Counted from the first letter of the stretch, positions 12,398 through 24,465 are shown. The stretch is DNA of 64,000 bases from Bubalus kerabau (GCF_029407905.1 NC_073643.1:30346001-30410000); one strand, 5' to 3'. Made by a program: numbers and translations. Notes: generated by a model from the sequence alone, not told the origin.

Positions 12398-13702
12398 TTT
12401 TACTAGGCAATGCCAAAGAATGCTCAAACCACTGCACAATGGCACTCATCTCACATGCTAGCAAAGTCATGCTCAAAATTCTCCAAGCCAGTCTTCAGCA
12501 ATACATGACCCGTGAAATTCCAGACGTTCAAGCTGGTTTCAGAAAAGGGAAAGGAACCAGAGACCAAACTGCCAATATCCACTGGATCATCGAAAATGCA
12601 AGAGAGTTCCAGAAAAACATCTATTTCTGCTTTATTCACTATGCCCAAGTCTTTGACTGTGTGGATCACAATAAACTGGAAAATTCTGGAGGAGATGAGA
12701 ATACCAAACCACCTGACCTGCCTCTTGAGAAATCTGTATGCAGGTTAGGAAGCAACAGTTAGAACTGGACATGGAACAACATACTGGTTCCAAATAGGAA
12801 AAGCAAGGCTGTATATTGTCACCCTGCTTATTTAACTTCTATGCAGAGTACATCATGAGAAACGCTGGACTGGAAGAAGCATAAGCTGGAATCAAGATTG
12901 CTGGGAGAAACATCAATAACCTCAGAAATGCAGATGACACCACCCTTATGGCAGAAAGTGAAGAACTAAAGAGCCTCTTGATGAAAGTGAAAGAGGAGAG
13001 TGAAAAAGTTGGCTTAAAACTCAACATTCAAAAAATTAAGATCATGGCATCAGGTCCCATCACTTCATGGCAAATAGATGGGGAAACAATGGAAACAGTG
13101 GCAGGCTTTATTTTTGGGTGCTCCAAAATCACTGCAGATGGTGACTGCAGGTGTGAAATTAAAAGACACTTACTCCCTGGTAGGAAAATTATGACCAACC
13201 TAGACAGCATACTAAAAAGCAGAGACATTACTTTGCCAGCAAACGTCCATCTAGTCAAAGCTATAGTTTTTCCAGTAGTTATGTATGGATGTGAGAGTTG
13301 GACTATAAAGCAAGCTGAGAGCCAAAGAATTGATGTTTTTGAACTGTGGTGCTGGAGAAGACCCTTGAAGAGTCCCTTGGACTGCAAGGAGATCCAACCA
13401 GTCCATCCTACAGGAAATCAGTCCTGAATATTCATTGGAAGGACTGATGCTGAAGCTGAAACTCCAATACTTTGGCCACCTGATGTGAAGAACTGACTCA
13501 CTAGTAAAGACCCTGATCCTGGGAAAGACTGAAAGTGGGAGAAGGGGACAATAGAGGGTGAGATGGTTGGAGAGCATCACTGACTCGATGGACATGAGTT
13601 TGGGTAAACTCTGGGAGTTGGTGATGGACAGGGAGGACTGGCGTGCTGCAGTCCATGGGGTCTCAAAGAGTCGGACATGACTGAACGACTGAACTGAACT
13701 AA
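12398..13702 (+). mobile_element. BovB LINE, 5'-truncated and decayed
   Basis: BovB (RTE clade) retrotransposon. It encodes broken pieces of the reverse transcriptase, including QAGFRKGKGTRDQ and a degraded catalytic region reading NADDTTLMAE, where the tyrosine of the YADD box is replaced. The C-terminal part and the 3' end with GAACTGAACT repeats follow. Several frameshifts and stops make it non-functional. It is inserted in an old L1. Confidence 0.93.
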
Positions 13703-13765
13703 ACGGCTTTAAAATTTGATCATGGTGATTATTTAAAGCTATATGCATGATTAAGTTTTCCCTCC
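13703..13765 (+). mobile_element. Old L1 3' tail, right part
   Basis: AAAATTTGATCATGGTGATT resembles the distal 3' UTR of L1, and would continue the fragment interrupted by the BovB at 12398-13702. Confidence 0.35.
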
Positions 13766-13922
13766 TTTCCCTAGATTTCTTTTGGGAAGGGGAATTTGAC
13801 GTTTAATAGGCAGATGCAGCACATTTTAATTTCTGACATGACTAATACTAACTTCTGAGTACTATCCAATTGCCAATGGTTACTAAAATTTCTTTAAATT
13901 TCACTAGATTCCCTATAGTCAT

Positions 13923-14268
13923 TTCAGTTCAGTTCAGTCACTCAGTCATGTCCGACTCTTTGCAACCCCATGAATCGCAGCACGCCAGGCCTCCCTGTCC
14001 ATTACCAACTCCCAGAGCTCACTCAGACTCACGTCCATTGAGTTAGTGATGCCATCCAGCCATCTCATCCTCTGTCGTCCCCTTCTCCTCCTGCCCCCAA
14101 TCCGTCCCAGCATCAGAATCTTTTCCGATGAGTCAACGCTTCGAATGAGGTGGCCAAAGTACTGGAATTTCAGCTTTAGCATCATTCCTTCCAAAGAACA
14201 CCAAGGACTGATCTCCTTTAGAATGGACTGGTTGGATCTCCTTGCAGTCCAAGGGACTCTCAAGAGTC
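13923..14268 (-). mobile_element. BovB LINE 3' fragment
   Basis: About 345 bp of the BovB 3' end in antisense, from TTCAGTTCAGTTCAGTC to GGGACTCTCAAGAGTC. On the minus strand it encodes the C-terminal tail of the reverse-transcriptase protein (RVPWTARRSNQSILKEI). It faces the 3' end of the neighbouring plus-strand BovB 220 bp away, giving an inverted repeat. Confidence 0.92.
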
Positions 14269-14272
14269 ATTT

Positions 14273-16135
14273 AACTAAAACTTAAACATACTAGGGGAGG
14301 TTGCTGAAATAAGAGCCATATACTTTTCATTTCTTAAGAATTCTTTCCATAGTTTTAATAATCATTCCCTAAGTCATAACCTGTTTCATGAATTAGAATT
14401 TCCATGTACACATTTGAGAAAAAAAAAGACGCATCTTTCCATGAATTGCTTTAAAGTCCACCTATGACACGTGAACACCACCACATTAATGTAAAGAGCA
14501 AGAAAAAACGTGATGGGAGACCTGGTAAAGCAAACTATGGGGAGCTTTAACGACTCTAGCTCACTAGAGCACACAGTAACTAAGTCCCGTACAATGAAAT
14601 GAATTACTGAATTTGTACTTTAAGCTTCACAGGTAACAAGCAGACTTACTCTATATATCATCTCCAACTGATACAACTCAAATTATGACATACATAATTG
14701 GAGGGAAAAAAAAGCTTCTATAACTTTTTAGATGCAACACAACCAATAAAAACAAAAGCAGAAAATGCTTCCCTGAAAATTATGTAATTTGAGCACAAAA
14801 ACAAGCCGTGAGTAAGTCAACTAAAAATTTGGCAACAAAAATAATTTTCTTATGAATGTACTCATAGAACGAGAAACTAGAAAAGAAAAACAACAAAAAA
14901 AAATCCTTAGTTTTCAAATGAAAATAAAATTATTCTAAACAGATGGCTCATGAAACACAAACACGTTTTCAACTTTAGAATCAACTCCTCCACATAAAAA
15001 TTTCCTCCAATACATACTCAGAATTTTCATCTACTCTGCTCAAATTAACTCAAGAATCCACTGAAATGCATTACCATTAAGTAACTTCACCTCCCTCTGC
15101 TTCCTTTGTTCTCATTCCTCTTCATTTTTCCCTTTATGCAGTAGCTCCTCTACGAAGGAAAATACCTCATACGACTAAAAAATGTATTCTCCTTTCAAAC
15201 ACTGCACTCATCTTTTTCCTATATAGGAACTGGTAAGTACTAGAACAAATATGTTTCCCTCACAATTTTCAGGTTAAAGCTATTTTTCAGAGCCCAAGGG
15301 TAGAAAATCCATTCCTTTATTTCCCAGCTACTTCTGGAACATTTTAGTGGCCAGCAGCTACATCTTAACTTGTTGCCTCTTACAGTTCCAGATTCTACTA
15401 AGATTACTCAGCTCACTGCTTTGCATGCAAAATCTGTGTGGGAAGCTAACATAGCAGAGCATAGGAGAGCCCAACACTATCTCCAAGGGAAAGCAGATGC
15501 CGTACAATCTGTAAACAAAGGGAAATGTGGAAAAAAATGAATGCACGAAAACAAACAAATTAATGAGACTTATCACTGACCCAAGATGACGGGGCTTTGA
15601 ATCGGGAGACTTAGAGTGTCGTAAGAATTCAGCTGTAACAATCTGACTGGAGCAAACAAAGACAAGTCAACTGAATCTGAATTTCATCAGCAGACAAAGT
15701 GTGATAAGAATTTAATCATAACTATCTGACAAATACAAGTAAATTTAATCTGAATACTGAATTACATGAGCAGAAGATGGGCAAAAATAACGTAATTGCT
15801 TACACAAAATGCTGACATTTTTAAGAACTTTAAAATATAAATTACCAAGTCAGAAATCTCTACATGGAGCCCCAATCAAGAGAACATTTCTTTTGTATAA
15901 TTATACTTTTATAATATCTTTACCAATTAATTGAGCAAACATTAAAAATGTCAGTGGAACAGAGAGCCCAGAAATAGACCCAAACATAAATGGAAACTCA
16001 GCATATGGCAAAGGACAGATTTTTCAGTTAACAGTCTGAGAAATGACAGCCCTCCTACAAAACTGTACCAAAGATTAAAAATTAAAAAGATGACTGTCCC
16101 ACCCCCTTCTGATTCTATATATACAATACGTGCAT
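14273..16135. other. Intron 2, AT-rich, largely unannotated
   Basis: No gene or confident mobile element. It holds a diverged tandem duplication of about 75 bp (15620-15776). Confidence 0.5.
15620..15776. repeat. Imperfect tandem duplication, unit about 75-80 bp
   Basis: A unit starting TAAGAATTCAGCTGTAACAA and ending ATCAGCAGACAAA is followed by a diverged copy starting TAAGAATTTAATCATAACTA and ending ATGAGCAGAAG, with small indels. Confidence 0.6.
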
Positions 16136-16335
16136 GTACATCTTCAGCCATGTCTTGATTCTCTGCGACACTATGGACTGTAGCCCACCAGACTCCTCTG
16201 TCCATGGGATTCCTCCTCACAGGAATACTGAAGCAGGATGCCATTTCCTCCTCCAGGGTATCTTCCCGACCCAGGGATTGAACCCATGTCTCCTGCATTG
16301 GCAGGTGGATACCACTGAGCCACATGGGAAGCCCC
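16136..16335 (-). mobile_element. Bov-tA SINE
   Basis: Antisense Bov-tA with body ACTATGGACTGTAGCCCACC and head at CCACATGGGAAGCCCC. Confidence 0.85.
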
Positions 16336-16589
16336 ATATAGACATAGAATAGTCATGGGAAAAAATTTACAGAACATAAAATGAAAATTCGCCATAATGT
16401 GCCCAGTAATCATTACTACAGTACATTTTTAGTAGTATACATATTATAGTAGAAAATATATCTTCTCTAATATATTTTTTTAAATCTAAGTTGGGCATCC
16501 TAAATTAGTATTCCTTTGATCCCCCACCTCATTCACTGTGGTACAGTCACCACGCAAGCAGTCTCTGAAAGTAAGATTTTTAAATATGT

Positions 16590-16880
16590 ACCATATTTGA
16601 TGGTACCATTATTTAATAACCACCTTAAAGAAAAAATTTTAGGTCTGCTTCCAGCTCATTACAATTAAAAGTAATTCCATTTAATATCGCAATAATAAAC
16701 TTTGTATGGCATCTGTTTATTACCTTAGGATAGACTCCTGTAAGTGGAATCAATGAATCAAAAGTATGAAATACAAAGAACTTTGATATTTTCAAAGGCG
16801 CCTCAGAAATGTTGTACCACTTTACAGCGATACCAGTACAGAAACACTTATTTCATTACAGTAATACACACTTCCAGAAC
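16590..16880 (-). mobile_element. Old L1 (L1M-type) fragment, antisense
   Basis: The block from ATAATAAACTTTGTATGGCA through CTCCTGTAAGTGGAATCAAT to CAGAAATGTTGTACCACTTT follows the usual antisense reading of an old L1 3' region. No frame survives. Confidence 0.55.
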
Positions 16881-16989
16881 TCATACATTTAACAGCAGAA
16901 ACACACTACACTTTGCCTTTCATTCACTGCCAGTGAAGCAGTATGTTTACTGGCCACAAGACCTTTCTTTTGGGTTTGAATAGGTCCTT

Positions 16990-17230
16990 TCCAATCCCTT
17001 ATCCTGTAGTTCCTCAGTCTTGGAGCCACTGACATTGTAAGCCTGATAATTCTTTGTCAAAGGGGGATGACCTGTGAACTGTAGAATGGTGAACAGCATC
17101 CTTGATCTCTACCCACAAGAAGTCAGGAGCACCCGACCTTAAAATGACCCCCACACTGTGACAGCAATAAATATCTATAAACACTGCCAAGTGCTTCCTG
17201 GGAGACAAAAAGTATCCCCAGTTAAAAACC
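16990..17230 (-). mobile_element. MER20 (hAT-Charlie) copy
   Basis: Begins GTTCCTCAGTCTTGGAGCCA, passes CCTGATAATTCTTTGTCAAA and ends with AGTTAAAAACCACTAC, the reverse of the CAGTGGTTCTCAAC terminus. Diverged but nearly full-length (about 220 bp). Confidence 0.65.
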
Positions 17231-18567
17231 ACTACCTACTCCACCCCTTTAAAATTGCCTTTTTCTTATTCTCATGGTATTAACAGAAAAAGTAAAATTA
17301 CTATGTATAATAATACAAGTATAAACAAACTACAGAAGTATAAAAGTAACATAACTTTTGTATTTCATTTCTTACCAAATGCTTCAAATATAAAACTTGC
17401 TGTTTTCATATAAATGTTAAAGTGACTCTAAAATATTTATCTGTTTTCTATTTTAAAATTATCTTTGAAATGCTACACATTTCCTTGCTCAGAAACTCAT
17501 ATCTGCAGATGGAATGGTACCTGCTCCAAAGTACCATGTCAAATAAAACTATGACACAAATTCTGAAGGTAAAGTTACTTGCCACTAAAAGTGAAGTTTT
17601 CAAATTAAGAGTGTTAAAATACCAAATGATAACTGTACATACAAAGGACCCAATCAGATGGAAAAGAAAGCTTCAACAGGTAACACTAACGTTAGATAAT
17701 ACCTCAGCGTAAACTTGGGTTTCTTCTTTGGCCACTTGTATATTCGTAACAATTCCAACATGTCTAAAGATTCAAGTTACTTTCCTCCACTCACCCATTT
17801 CTCCCTACCAATTAAAACAAAAAGTTCAAGAAATAGTCCATCTTGGTTAGCCTGATTTATGCTTAACTCTTAGCTAACCCTTGATCCTTTTTTGAAAAAA
17901 TTTCTCAAATTTATTAATGTATCAACATGGACCATCCCTTCCACATAGACAACTGAACTAAACAAATATGAACCAAAGACAGATCTCCTCTAACAGTACC
18001 ATTCAAGCTAAACACAGCCAATTTGGAACTCAGAGGGTACTAGGTTTTTAAAAAAGTCGCACTAGTTTAATGGCTGGTGGATCTATTCTCCTTCTTGCTA
18101 CTAGACAGTCACACTACTCACAACATTCATCATTTCCTCCATAATCCACTGATATCAAAGCCAATTTGCCATCAAGAGAGATGAGTCCATTCTTTCACCA
18201 CATTTCCCAAAGCCTAGGCAGGCCCTGAGCCCTTTTTTTATTTTACCAACTGACAATGTAACATCAAGTTCAAAAGCAGTAGAAACAATGAAAGACAATG
18301 ATCCTTAAAACAGTACAAAAAACAAGATATATAGATAATAAACAAATAGAAATAAGACAGCATAAACTATCAGATGCAAAGAGTTTAATGACGGTATAAT
18401 AGAACCAACAAAAAGGAGATGAAATATAGGTTTAGAGCCATCAAGAAAAGACTTCAGGACAAAGTGGGACTTTAAGGTGAACCCTGAAACCATGAGTAGA
18501 GTATGGAAAAAGGAAGTGGAAAAGTTTAGGACTTAAAGACAGAAGGAACTTAATATAGACAAATGAA
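17231..18567. other. Intron 2, unannotated
   Basis: AT-rich. I see no gene, and no repeat that I would defend. Confidence 0.5.
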
Positions 18568-18797
18568 TTTTTCCGTCTCAGCACCACTGATATTTTAGGC
18601 TTGAGAGTTCTGCACTGTGGTAGGCTATCCTGTCCATTGTAGGATGTTTGGCAACATCTGCAACCCATACACCTTGATGCCAGTAATCCTCAGCACAAAC
18701 GGTGACAACCAAATATGTTTCTAGAGATTGCCAAATGAACCCTGGGGTGGGGGGTAGGGGAGACGGGAGGCTTGGTCCCAGCTGAAAACCACTGCAA
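18568..18797 (-). mobile_element. MER20 (hAT-Charlie) copy
   Basis: TCAGCACCACTGATATTTTA, GTAGGATGTTTGGCAACATC, GAGATTGCCAAATGAACCCT and CAGCTGAAAACCACTGC are the landmarks of MER20 in antisense. Nearly full length, in the same orientation as the copy 1.6 kb to the left. Confidence 0.75.
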
Positions 18798-19841
18798 TAC
18801 ACAATCCCTTCTGTTGAGAATTATACTGCTTCCTCCTAAAAAACAGTAAGGTCAAGAAAATCAGAGGTGCAACACAGATTTCTCAAAAAATCTAAAGAAT
18901 AAAATGGCATGAACATGTGTCCAAACATTTTGAGAGACAGAGGAGAAATTCTAAAATATACACAATTCATTAAAAAGAAATCATTAGCATTAATATCTAT
19001 CTCATGAATCACTTCTAATTATACAGGAAAATGTGCTATGGAGATCAGAGTGATCTAGAGTATTTTTCCTCAAGTTCATTGAGAAAGGTGAGAGAAAAAA
19101 AACAACAGGAAAGCCCTTCTACCTCGAACCAGAGATCAACTGATGCAGTTGCAAAGAAAAGGAAGAAATAGTCAGCTTTTTTAAGGAGACTGAAATGAGC
19201 ATACATAAATGGCTTTATAATTTGTTACTGAAAAATAAAATGAGCTGACATGGCACTGGTGGCAGATTACTGTTTAGTTCACAAGTTTCATCTTAGAGAA
19301 TTCTTTTAGAATTTGAAGGTGAAGCTCAAAGTGTCTTAAAAGTGTTGGCAACACTGGCTTTTTAGTATGGTATGTGTCTATTCTGTGCTATTCTGTTTAC
19401 AGATGGAATTAGCCATAAGCATACAGAAAAGTAAATGAAAAACAGCATTCACTAATACAATGTATGTAACAAACGTTGGGCTAATTTCAATACACTTATA
19501 CTAAAGAAATCGGGCAATGGAAGTCAGAAGTAGGTATGAACAGAGTAAGGGGGAGCAGGTAAAAGAAACTAAATCCTGTTATTATTATGAAATCAGTAAT
19601 TATTCTAAAATTTTAAAGAAAAAAGTAACCATCTAAAACTGCCACTTAGAAACAGGTAGGTCAACACCCCTTCTCCTAAAAAAGCAATGGTTTTAAAGTG
19701 GTTACCTCTATGGAATAGGAAATAAAGGAAAAGCACATAGAAGATTTTTTTGTTCCCTTTGTTGTACTAAATAAACTCCCTAAATCTAGCGCATTTAACT
19801 TCACTGAAAGTAAAAACAACAGGGTAAAAAAAAAAATTAAA
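18798..19841. other. Intron 2, unannotated
   Basis: No supported feature. Confidence 0.5.
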
Positions 19842-20065
19842 GTGCTGGTGCTAGAGTCTGAAAGCTCATCTGGGTTCAAATTTTAGTTCAGCTACTTTTT
19901 CATTTGTGCGACACAGGAGCGGTAACTCTAGCCTCCTTTTGTTTCCTGTATCTAAAATGGAGGTAAGTTATTCACTTCACAGAACTGCTGTATGCATTAC
20001 ATTAGTGTAAGGAGAGTGCTTATTTTAGCAAAGTGGCTGACTCCTACTAAGCACTCAATGGCTAT
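19842..20065 (+). mobile_element. MIR SINE
   Basis: Shows the MIR order: a CTGGGTTCAAATTTTAGTTC head, the core CTGTATCTAAAATGGAGGTAA, then AGCACTCAATGGCTATTCATC. Confidence 0.6.
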
Positions 20066-20838
20066 TCATCCTCAAGAAACTCTGGATGTGGAGAACATTT
20101 GAGCAATACTGTAGAGATACGGAGAGGGCTTTCCAGGTATAAGACAGGACTGAGGCAACAAGAAAGGCTTCTGTTAGATCCTAAGATAGTTGGGCTTATC
20201 TTACGTACTCTCACATAACAGATATTTAATAGAGGCAATCTCTCCAGCCTAAGAGCACTTTTAGAGGCTCTTTAACCATTCCCTTCTATTACAGAAAGGA
20301 GAAAATTTACCCAATATTCCTTCTTTACCCATTCACAAAATTATTTCCTTTTAGAAAATGAATAAATGCAGTATTTTTGCTAACAAAAATATAAATAGGA
20401 AAAAAAAAAACTACACATCACCCAGCTTCATTTTTAATAGTTCTGGATGAACTAGAAGATATTTAAATATATTGCACTTACTGTAGAAATTCTGACTCTA
20501 CAAGACCTCCAATTCATTGATCTAACCACCTTTTTACTGTCCCTCACCACTTTATCAGATTAAATAATAATTAATCATTAAGCATTAGCCACCTGCCCCC
20601 CCAGCATAGAGTTGATTCTCTAGCCCCTCCCTAGCTTCACTGTACTCCCAAAATCAACTTTAAGAAATGCAAACCCCACCAAATCTGTGCCTATGCAGCA
20701 CATGGGCACTAACACAAGATGAAAGAAAAATGCATCACCATACTAGCTTATTTCAAGTACAATATTAATGCTATCAGATTAGTATTTTATTTTCCTAGTT
20801 TATTCACTCCCAGACACTTCCAGATAACTATTTCATAT
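20066..20838. other. Intron 2, unannotated
   Basis: Carries the first copy (20412-20472) of a 61-bp sequence repeated at 21390-21450. Otherwise nothing recognised. Confidence 0.5.
20412..20472 (+). repeat. 61-bp direct repeat, copy 1
   Basis: Begins TACACATCACCCAGCTTCAT and differs from 21390-21450 at three positions. The flanks of the two copies do not match. Confidence 0.9.
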
Positions 20839-21045
20839 CTCCTCCAGTGGGTCAGATGGGAAAGAATGTGCCTGCAATGAGAGACCAGGATTTGATCCCT
20901 GTGTTAGGAAGATCCCCTGGAGAAGAGAATGGCAATCCTGTCCAGAATTCTTGTATGGAGAATTCCAAGGACAGAGGAACCTGGCGGGCTACAGTCCATG
21001 GGATTGCAAAGAATCAGACACCACTGGGCAACTACACTTTCACTT
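20839..21045 (+). mobile_element. Bov-tA SINE
   Basis: Sense Bov-tA with a worn head and the body GGCGGGCTACAGTCCATGGG, ending in CTACACTTTCAC. Confidence 0.82.
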
Positions 21046-21683
21046 TCTTTTCTCTCCTCAAACCCCCATTGAGTCCTCTTTCACTCTCATACTTAACACC
21101 CTTGAATTTCCTGAGTCCCCCACATTTATCCACCTACTACTAGAAGGGTCACCCACACCTGGAATTCCCACCTGTTATAATAGAAGTATCCATGCTCTCA
21201 TCTATTTACATACCAGATTCTCCATTTGTGCACCTACTCAAGAGCATCACCTATGTAATCCTCCTTTTAATCAACCACAACTTTTTAATCTCTGATGGAT
21301 CACTTCCACTACCATACAAATAAATTAACATTTCTCCCACTTCAGAATTTTTTTCTTCCTCTACTTACCCTCCGAGCTCCTCCATCATTTACACATCACC
21401 CGGTTTCATTTTTAATAGTTCTGGATGAACTAGAAGATGTTTAAATATATATGCTCTCCTTTGAAGGAAAACTCCTTGAAAGGGTTGTCTCCCTTCCATT
21501 ATCCCTCAAACCCACTTCAGACAGGCTACACCACTAAAACTAATCTGTGCTTATCAAGGTCATCAACTACCTCCATAATGCTAAAGCCAATAATCGTTTC
21601 TCACATCTCATCCTAACTGGCCTATCTAGGGTGTTTCACACAGTTGACAATTCTTCCTTAATTGCTTTCCGATACTGTCTTTT
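21046..21683 (+). mobile_element. L2 LINE, part 1
   Basis: C- and T-rich sequence following the sense strand of the L2 3' half. It continues after the Bov-tA insertion at 21685. No reading frame survives. The subfamily is uncertain. Confidence 0.5.
21390..21450 (+). repeat. 61-bp direct repeat, copy 2
   Basis: 58 of 61 positions equal 20412-20472. This copy is embedded in L2-like sequence. Confidence 0.9.
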
Positions 21684-21684
21684 A

Positions 21685-21887
21685 GGACTTCCCTTATGGC
21701 CCAGCTGGTAAAGAATTCACTTGCAATGCAGGAGACCTGGGTTCAATCCCTGAGTTGGGAAGATCCCCTGGAGAAGGGAAAGGCTACCCACTCCAGTATT
21801 CTGGCCTGGAGTATTCTGTGAACTCTATAATCCATTGGGTCGCAAAGAGTCGGACACGACTGAGTGACTTTCACTTCACTTCACTCC
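21685..21887 (+). mobile_element. Bov-tA SINE in L2
   Basis: Sense Bov-tA flanked by the exact 11-bp duplication ACTGTCTTTTA (21674-21684 and 21888-21898). It splits the L2 copy. Confidence 0.9.
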
Positions 21888-21898
21888 ACTGTCTTTTA

Positions 21899-22375
21899 AC
21901 TTTCTGATCTTCCCTACTCATTGGTCCTTTCTGGTTTTACAAACTGCTCCATGCTGGAGTGATCCAAAGCTCAGCTAATCACTTCTGTCTACACTTGGTG
22001 ATCTTCTCCTGTCTGAAGATTTTAAATACTATCTGTCAATGCATTCACACGTCCAACCACCTGCTACACAACAGAAGAGAACTCAGCAAGTCCAAAACTG
22101 AACTTCTGGTCTTTCCCACAAATTGCTCCTCCCAAAGCCTTTCCCATTTCAGGTGTGAGAAATTCCACCCTTTCAGCTGCTAAGGCAAACTGGAGTTTTT
22201 TTTGATTCCATTCTTCCCCTCACACACCACACCGTATCTTCAGAAAATCCTCCCAGTTTTACCTTCAAAATGTATTAAAAGTATGACTAATTCTCACGAC
22301 CTCCTGCTATGACTTAATCCATCTCTTCAAAAATATTATCTTCAATAATCCCTGCTTTTAGCTTACTTTGTGGCC
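21899..22375 (+). mobile_element. L2 LINE, part 2
   Basis: Landmarks include AGTCCAAAACTGAACTTCTG, CCCACAAATTGCTCCTCC and CTACCTTCAAAATGTATT-type text, in the sense L2 order. Confidence 0.55.
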
Positions 22376-22568
22376 AGTGAGTGCTCAGCTGTGTCTGACT
22401 CTTTGTGACCACATGGACAGTAGCCAGTCAGGCTCCTATGTCTATGGAATTTTCCAGGCAAGAATACAGGAGTGGTCTGCCATTTCCTTCTTCAGGGGAT
22501 CTTCCAGACCCAGCCATCCAACCTGTGTCTCCTGCATTAGCAGACAGATTATCACTGAGACACCTGGG
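22376..22568 (-). mobile_element. Bov-tA SINE in L2
   Basis: Antisense Bov-tA from GCTCAGCTGTGTCTGACTCT to a worn head at GAGACACCTGGG. It is the second SINE splitting this L2. Confidence 0.83.
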
Positions 22569-23150
22569 TTTTACCTAAAACCTATTTTCAGCACTGTCGT
22601 TCATAAAATTCTCTTAATGCTTAATTCTGACAATGTCACTTCTCAACTCAAAAAACTCCACACTGGCTCCTGATTTCACTCGGAGTAAAGGATAAAAACT
22701 CCTTACCATGGTTCACATTGCCTTAAATGATTTGACCCCAGCCCCCTCTGACCCCCTCTCCTTGATCAGTCTACTCCAGTCAGTGGCCTCCTTTGTTAGT
22801 CTGTGAAAAGGCGGAACACACTTCTTCTTAAGGGCCTTTGCAGGAAGTCCTCAGCCTGGAATGCTCTTCTACTAAGTAGATGCATGGCCAACTTCCTGTC
22901 TTGCTCAAATATCACCTTCAAAATAAGGCTGACTCTGACCACTTTATTTAAAATTACAACTGCCTCTCTACCCTTAAACTCTCGTTTCCCTTGCCATTTT
23001 TCTTATTCCTCTACTGCCCTTACAATCCAATAACATAATACATAATGTTGTTATATCTATCTGCTCACATATTTGTTCACCAGTGCATATATCACAAGTA
23101 CCAATAATACATAAAGCAAAAAGTAATTGCTCGATAATTACTTGGTAAAA
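22569..23150 (+). mobile_element. L2 LINE, part 3 (3' end)
   Basis: CACTCGGAGTAAAGGATAAA, GGGCCTTTGCAGGAAGTCCT and GCCTGGAATGCTCTTCTACT are typical L2 3' phrases, running to the decayed 3' end near 23150. Confidence 0.6.
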
Positions 23151-23309
23151 ATATCCTGAAGTCTACTCTGAAATAACACTCACAACTACCTACAGTGGAA
23201 AAAAAGAAATCAGGAAGAAAAATACCACTTTCCAAGCAGATTTGGGAAGTATTACATGTGCAACTGTTTTAGCAATAGGAACAGAGAATTATATATAAAC
23301 TTCAATGCA

Positions 23310-23560
23310 TAATTATAATAATAGCAGCAAACACATAATGACTAATTCAGACACTGTTCTAAGCACTGTGTACTACTCAATCCTCTTAACAACCCCATGA
23401 GTTAGGTAGTATTATTTCACTCATTTTATTATCAATAAAGCAACTAAGAAATAAAGTGGTTAAACAACCTGCCCACGGTTGTATAGCTAGTTAAGTAGTA
23501 GAGTCAAAATTTCAATGCAGGCATTTAGGCTTCAGAATCCATACTCTTGTTAAGAAGTCA
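23310..23560 (+). mobile_element. MIR SINE
   Basis: Full MIR order: TTCTAAGCACTGTGTACTAC, CTTAACAACCCCATGAGTTA, GTTAAACAACCTGCCCACGG, then the AGTAGAGTCAAAATTTCAAT block. Confidence 0.75.
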
Positions 23561-23649
23561 ATACACCTAGTAATAGGAAAAGTATAAGCAAAACCAAACA
23601 AACACACACAAAAACCTATGCAAATATACATCTCTAAGCTACAATGAAG

Positions 23650-23929
23650 TAGGGAAAGATTATTTAAAAAAAAAAAGTGTACTTGCCTTCAGGGACTTCA
23701 CAATATAAACAAAAAATAGTAAAATAACCAAATACACAATAGAAGCAATCATGAAGTACCGTAATGGACGAAGACACACCTAACCCAGGGTCAAGGAAAA
23801 TTTTCCAACCCCTTAAAAGATGAGCAAAAAGGAAGAGAAAGGTCTTTATTCCAGGGAGAGGAAACAATATGGGCACAGGCACTAAGATGAGAAAGTGTGA
23901 TCTACCACAGAACTGTGAGTAGTTTAAGT
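23650..23929 (-). mobile_element. L2 LINE fragment, antisense
   Basis: TGCCTTCAGGGACTTCACAA, then CCAGGGAGAGGAAACAATAT and GGGCACAGGCACTAAGATG follow the antisense reading of L2. Confidence 0.5.
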
Positions 23930-23949
23930 GGGGGGGGGGGGGGGGGGGG
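23930..23949 (+). repeat. Poly-G tract (G20)
   Basis: Twenty consecutive G, followed 7 bases later by a further G5. Long poly-G is rare in mammalian DNA and can form G-quadruplexes on the plus strand. Length is likely unstable and prone to sequencing error. Confidence 0.9.
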
Positions 23950-24011
23950 ACAAACTGGGGGACAAGAAAAGACATAATCACATATATTTTAAACATCATT
24001 ATAATTATCTT

Positions 24012-24218
24012 GGGCTTCCCTGGTGGCTCAGACAATAAAGGATCTGCCTGTAATGCAGGAGACCTGGGCTGAATCCCTGGGTTGGGAAGATCCCCTGGAG
24101 GAGGAAACAGCAACCCACGCCAGTATTCTTGCCTGGAAAATCCCAAAGACAGAAGAGCCTGGCAGGCTACAGGCCACGGGGTTGCAGAGAGTCAGACATG
24201 ACTGAGCAACTAACACTA
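24012..24218 (+). mobile_element. Bov-tA SINE
   Basis: Sense Bov-tA with an intact head GGGCTTCCCTGGTGGCTCAG and end ATGACTGAGCAACTAACACT. Confidence 0.9.
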
Positions 24219-24309
24219 ATCAAAGGGAAGAGGCATAAAGATTTTAATTATGGGAAGAAGATATGTACACTGTAACACAATCACTGCTAACAGCATAGAT
24301 TAGACAGAC

Positions 24310-24465
24310 TGCCGCTGCTGCTAAATCACGTCAGTAGTGTCCGACTCTGTGCGACCCCATAGACGGCAGCCCACCAGGCTCCCCCGTCCCTGGGATTCTC
24401 CAGGCAAGAACACAGGAGTGGGTTGCCATTTCCTTCTCCAATGCATCAAAGTCAAAAATGAAAGT
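24310..24465 (-). mobile_element. Bov-A2 SINE, half copy
   Basis: Antisense monomer with a GCCGCTGCTGCTAA tail at the left and ending near AATGCATCAAAGTC. The second monomer is missing. Confidence 0.83.

Noticed and set aside
12331..12762. 143-codon open frame as a host gene
   Set aside because: From about codon 25 the frame is BovB reverse transcriptase (QAGFRKGKGTRDQ); the start is read through from the flanking L1.
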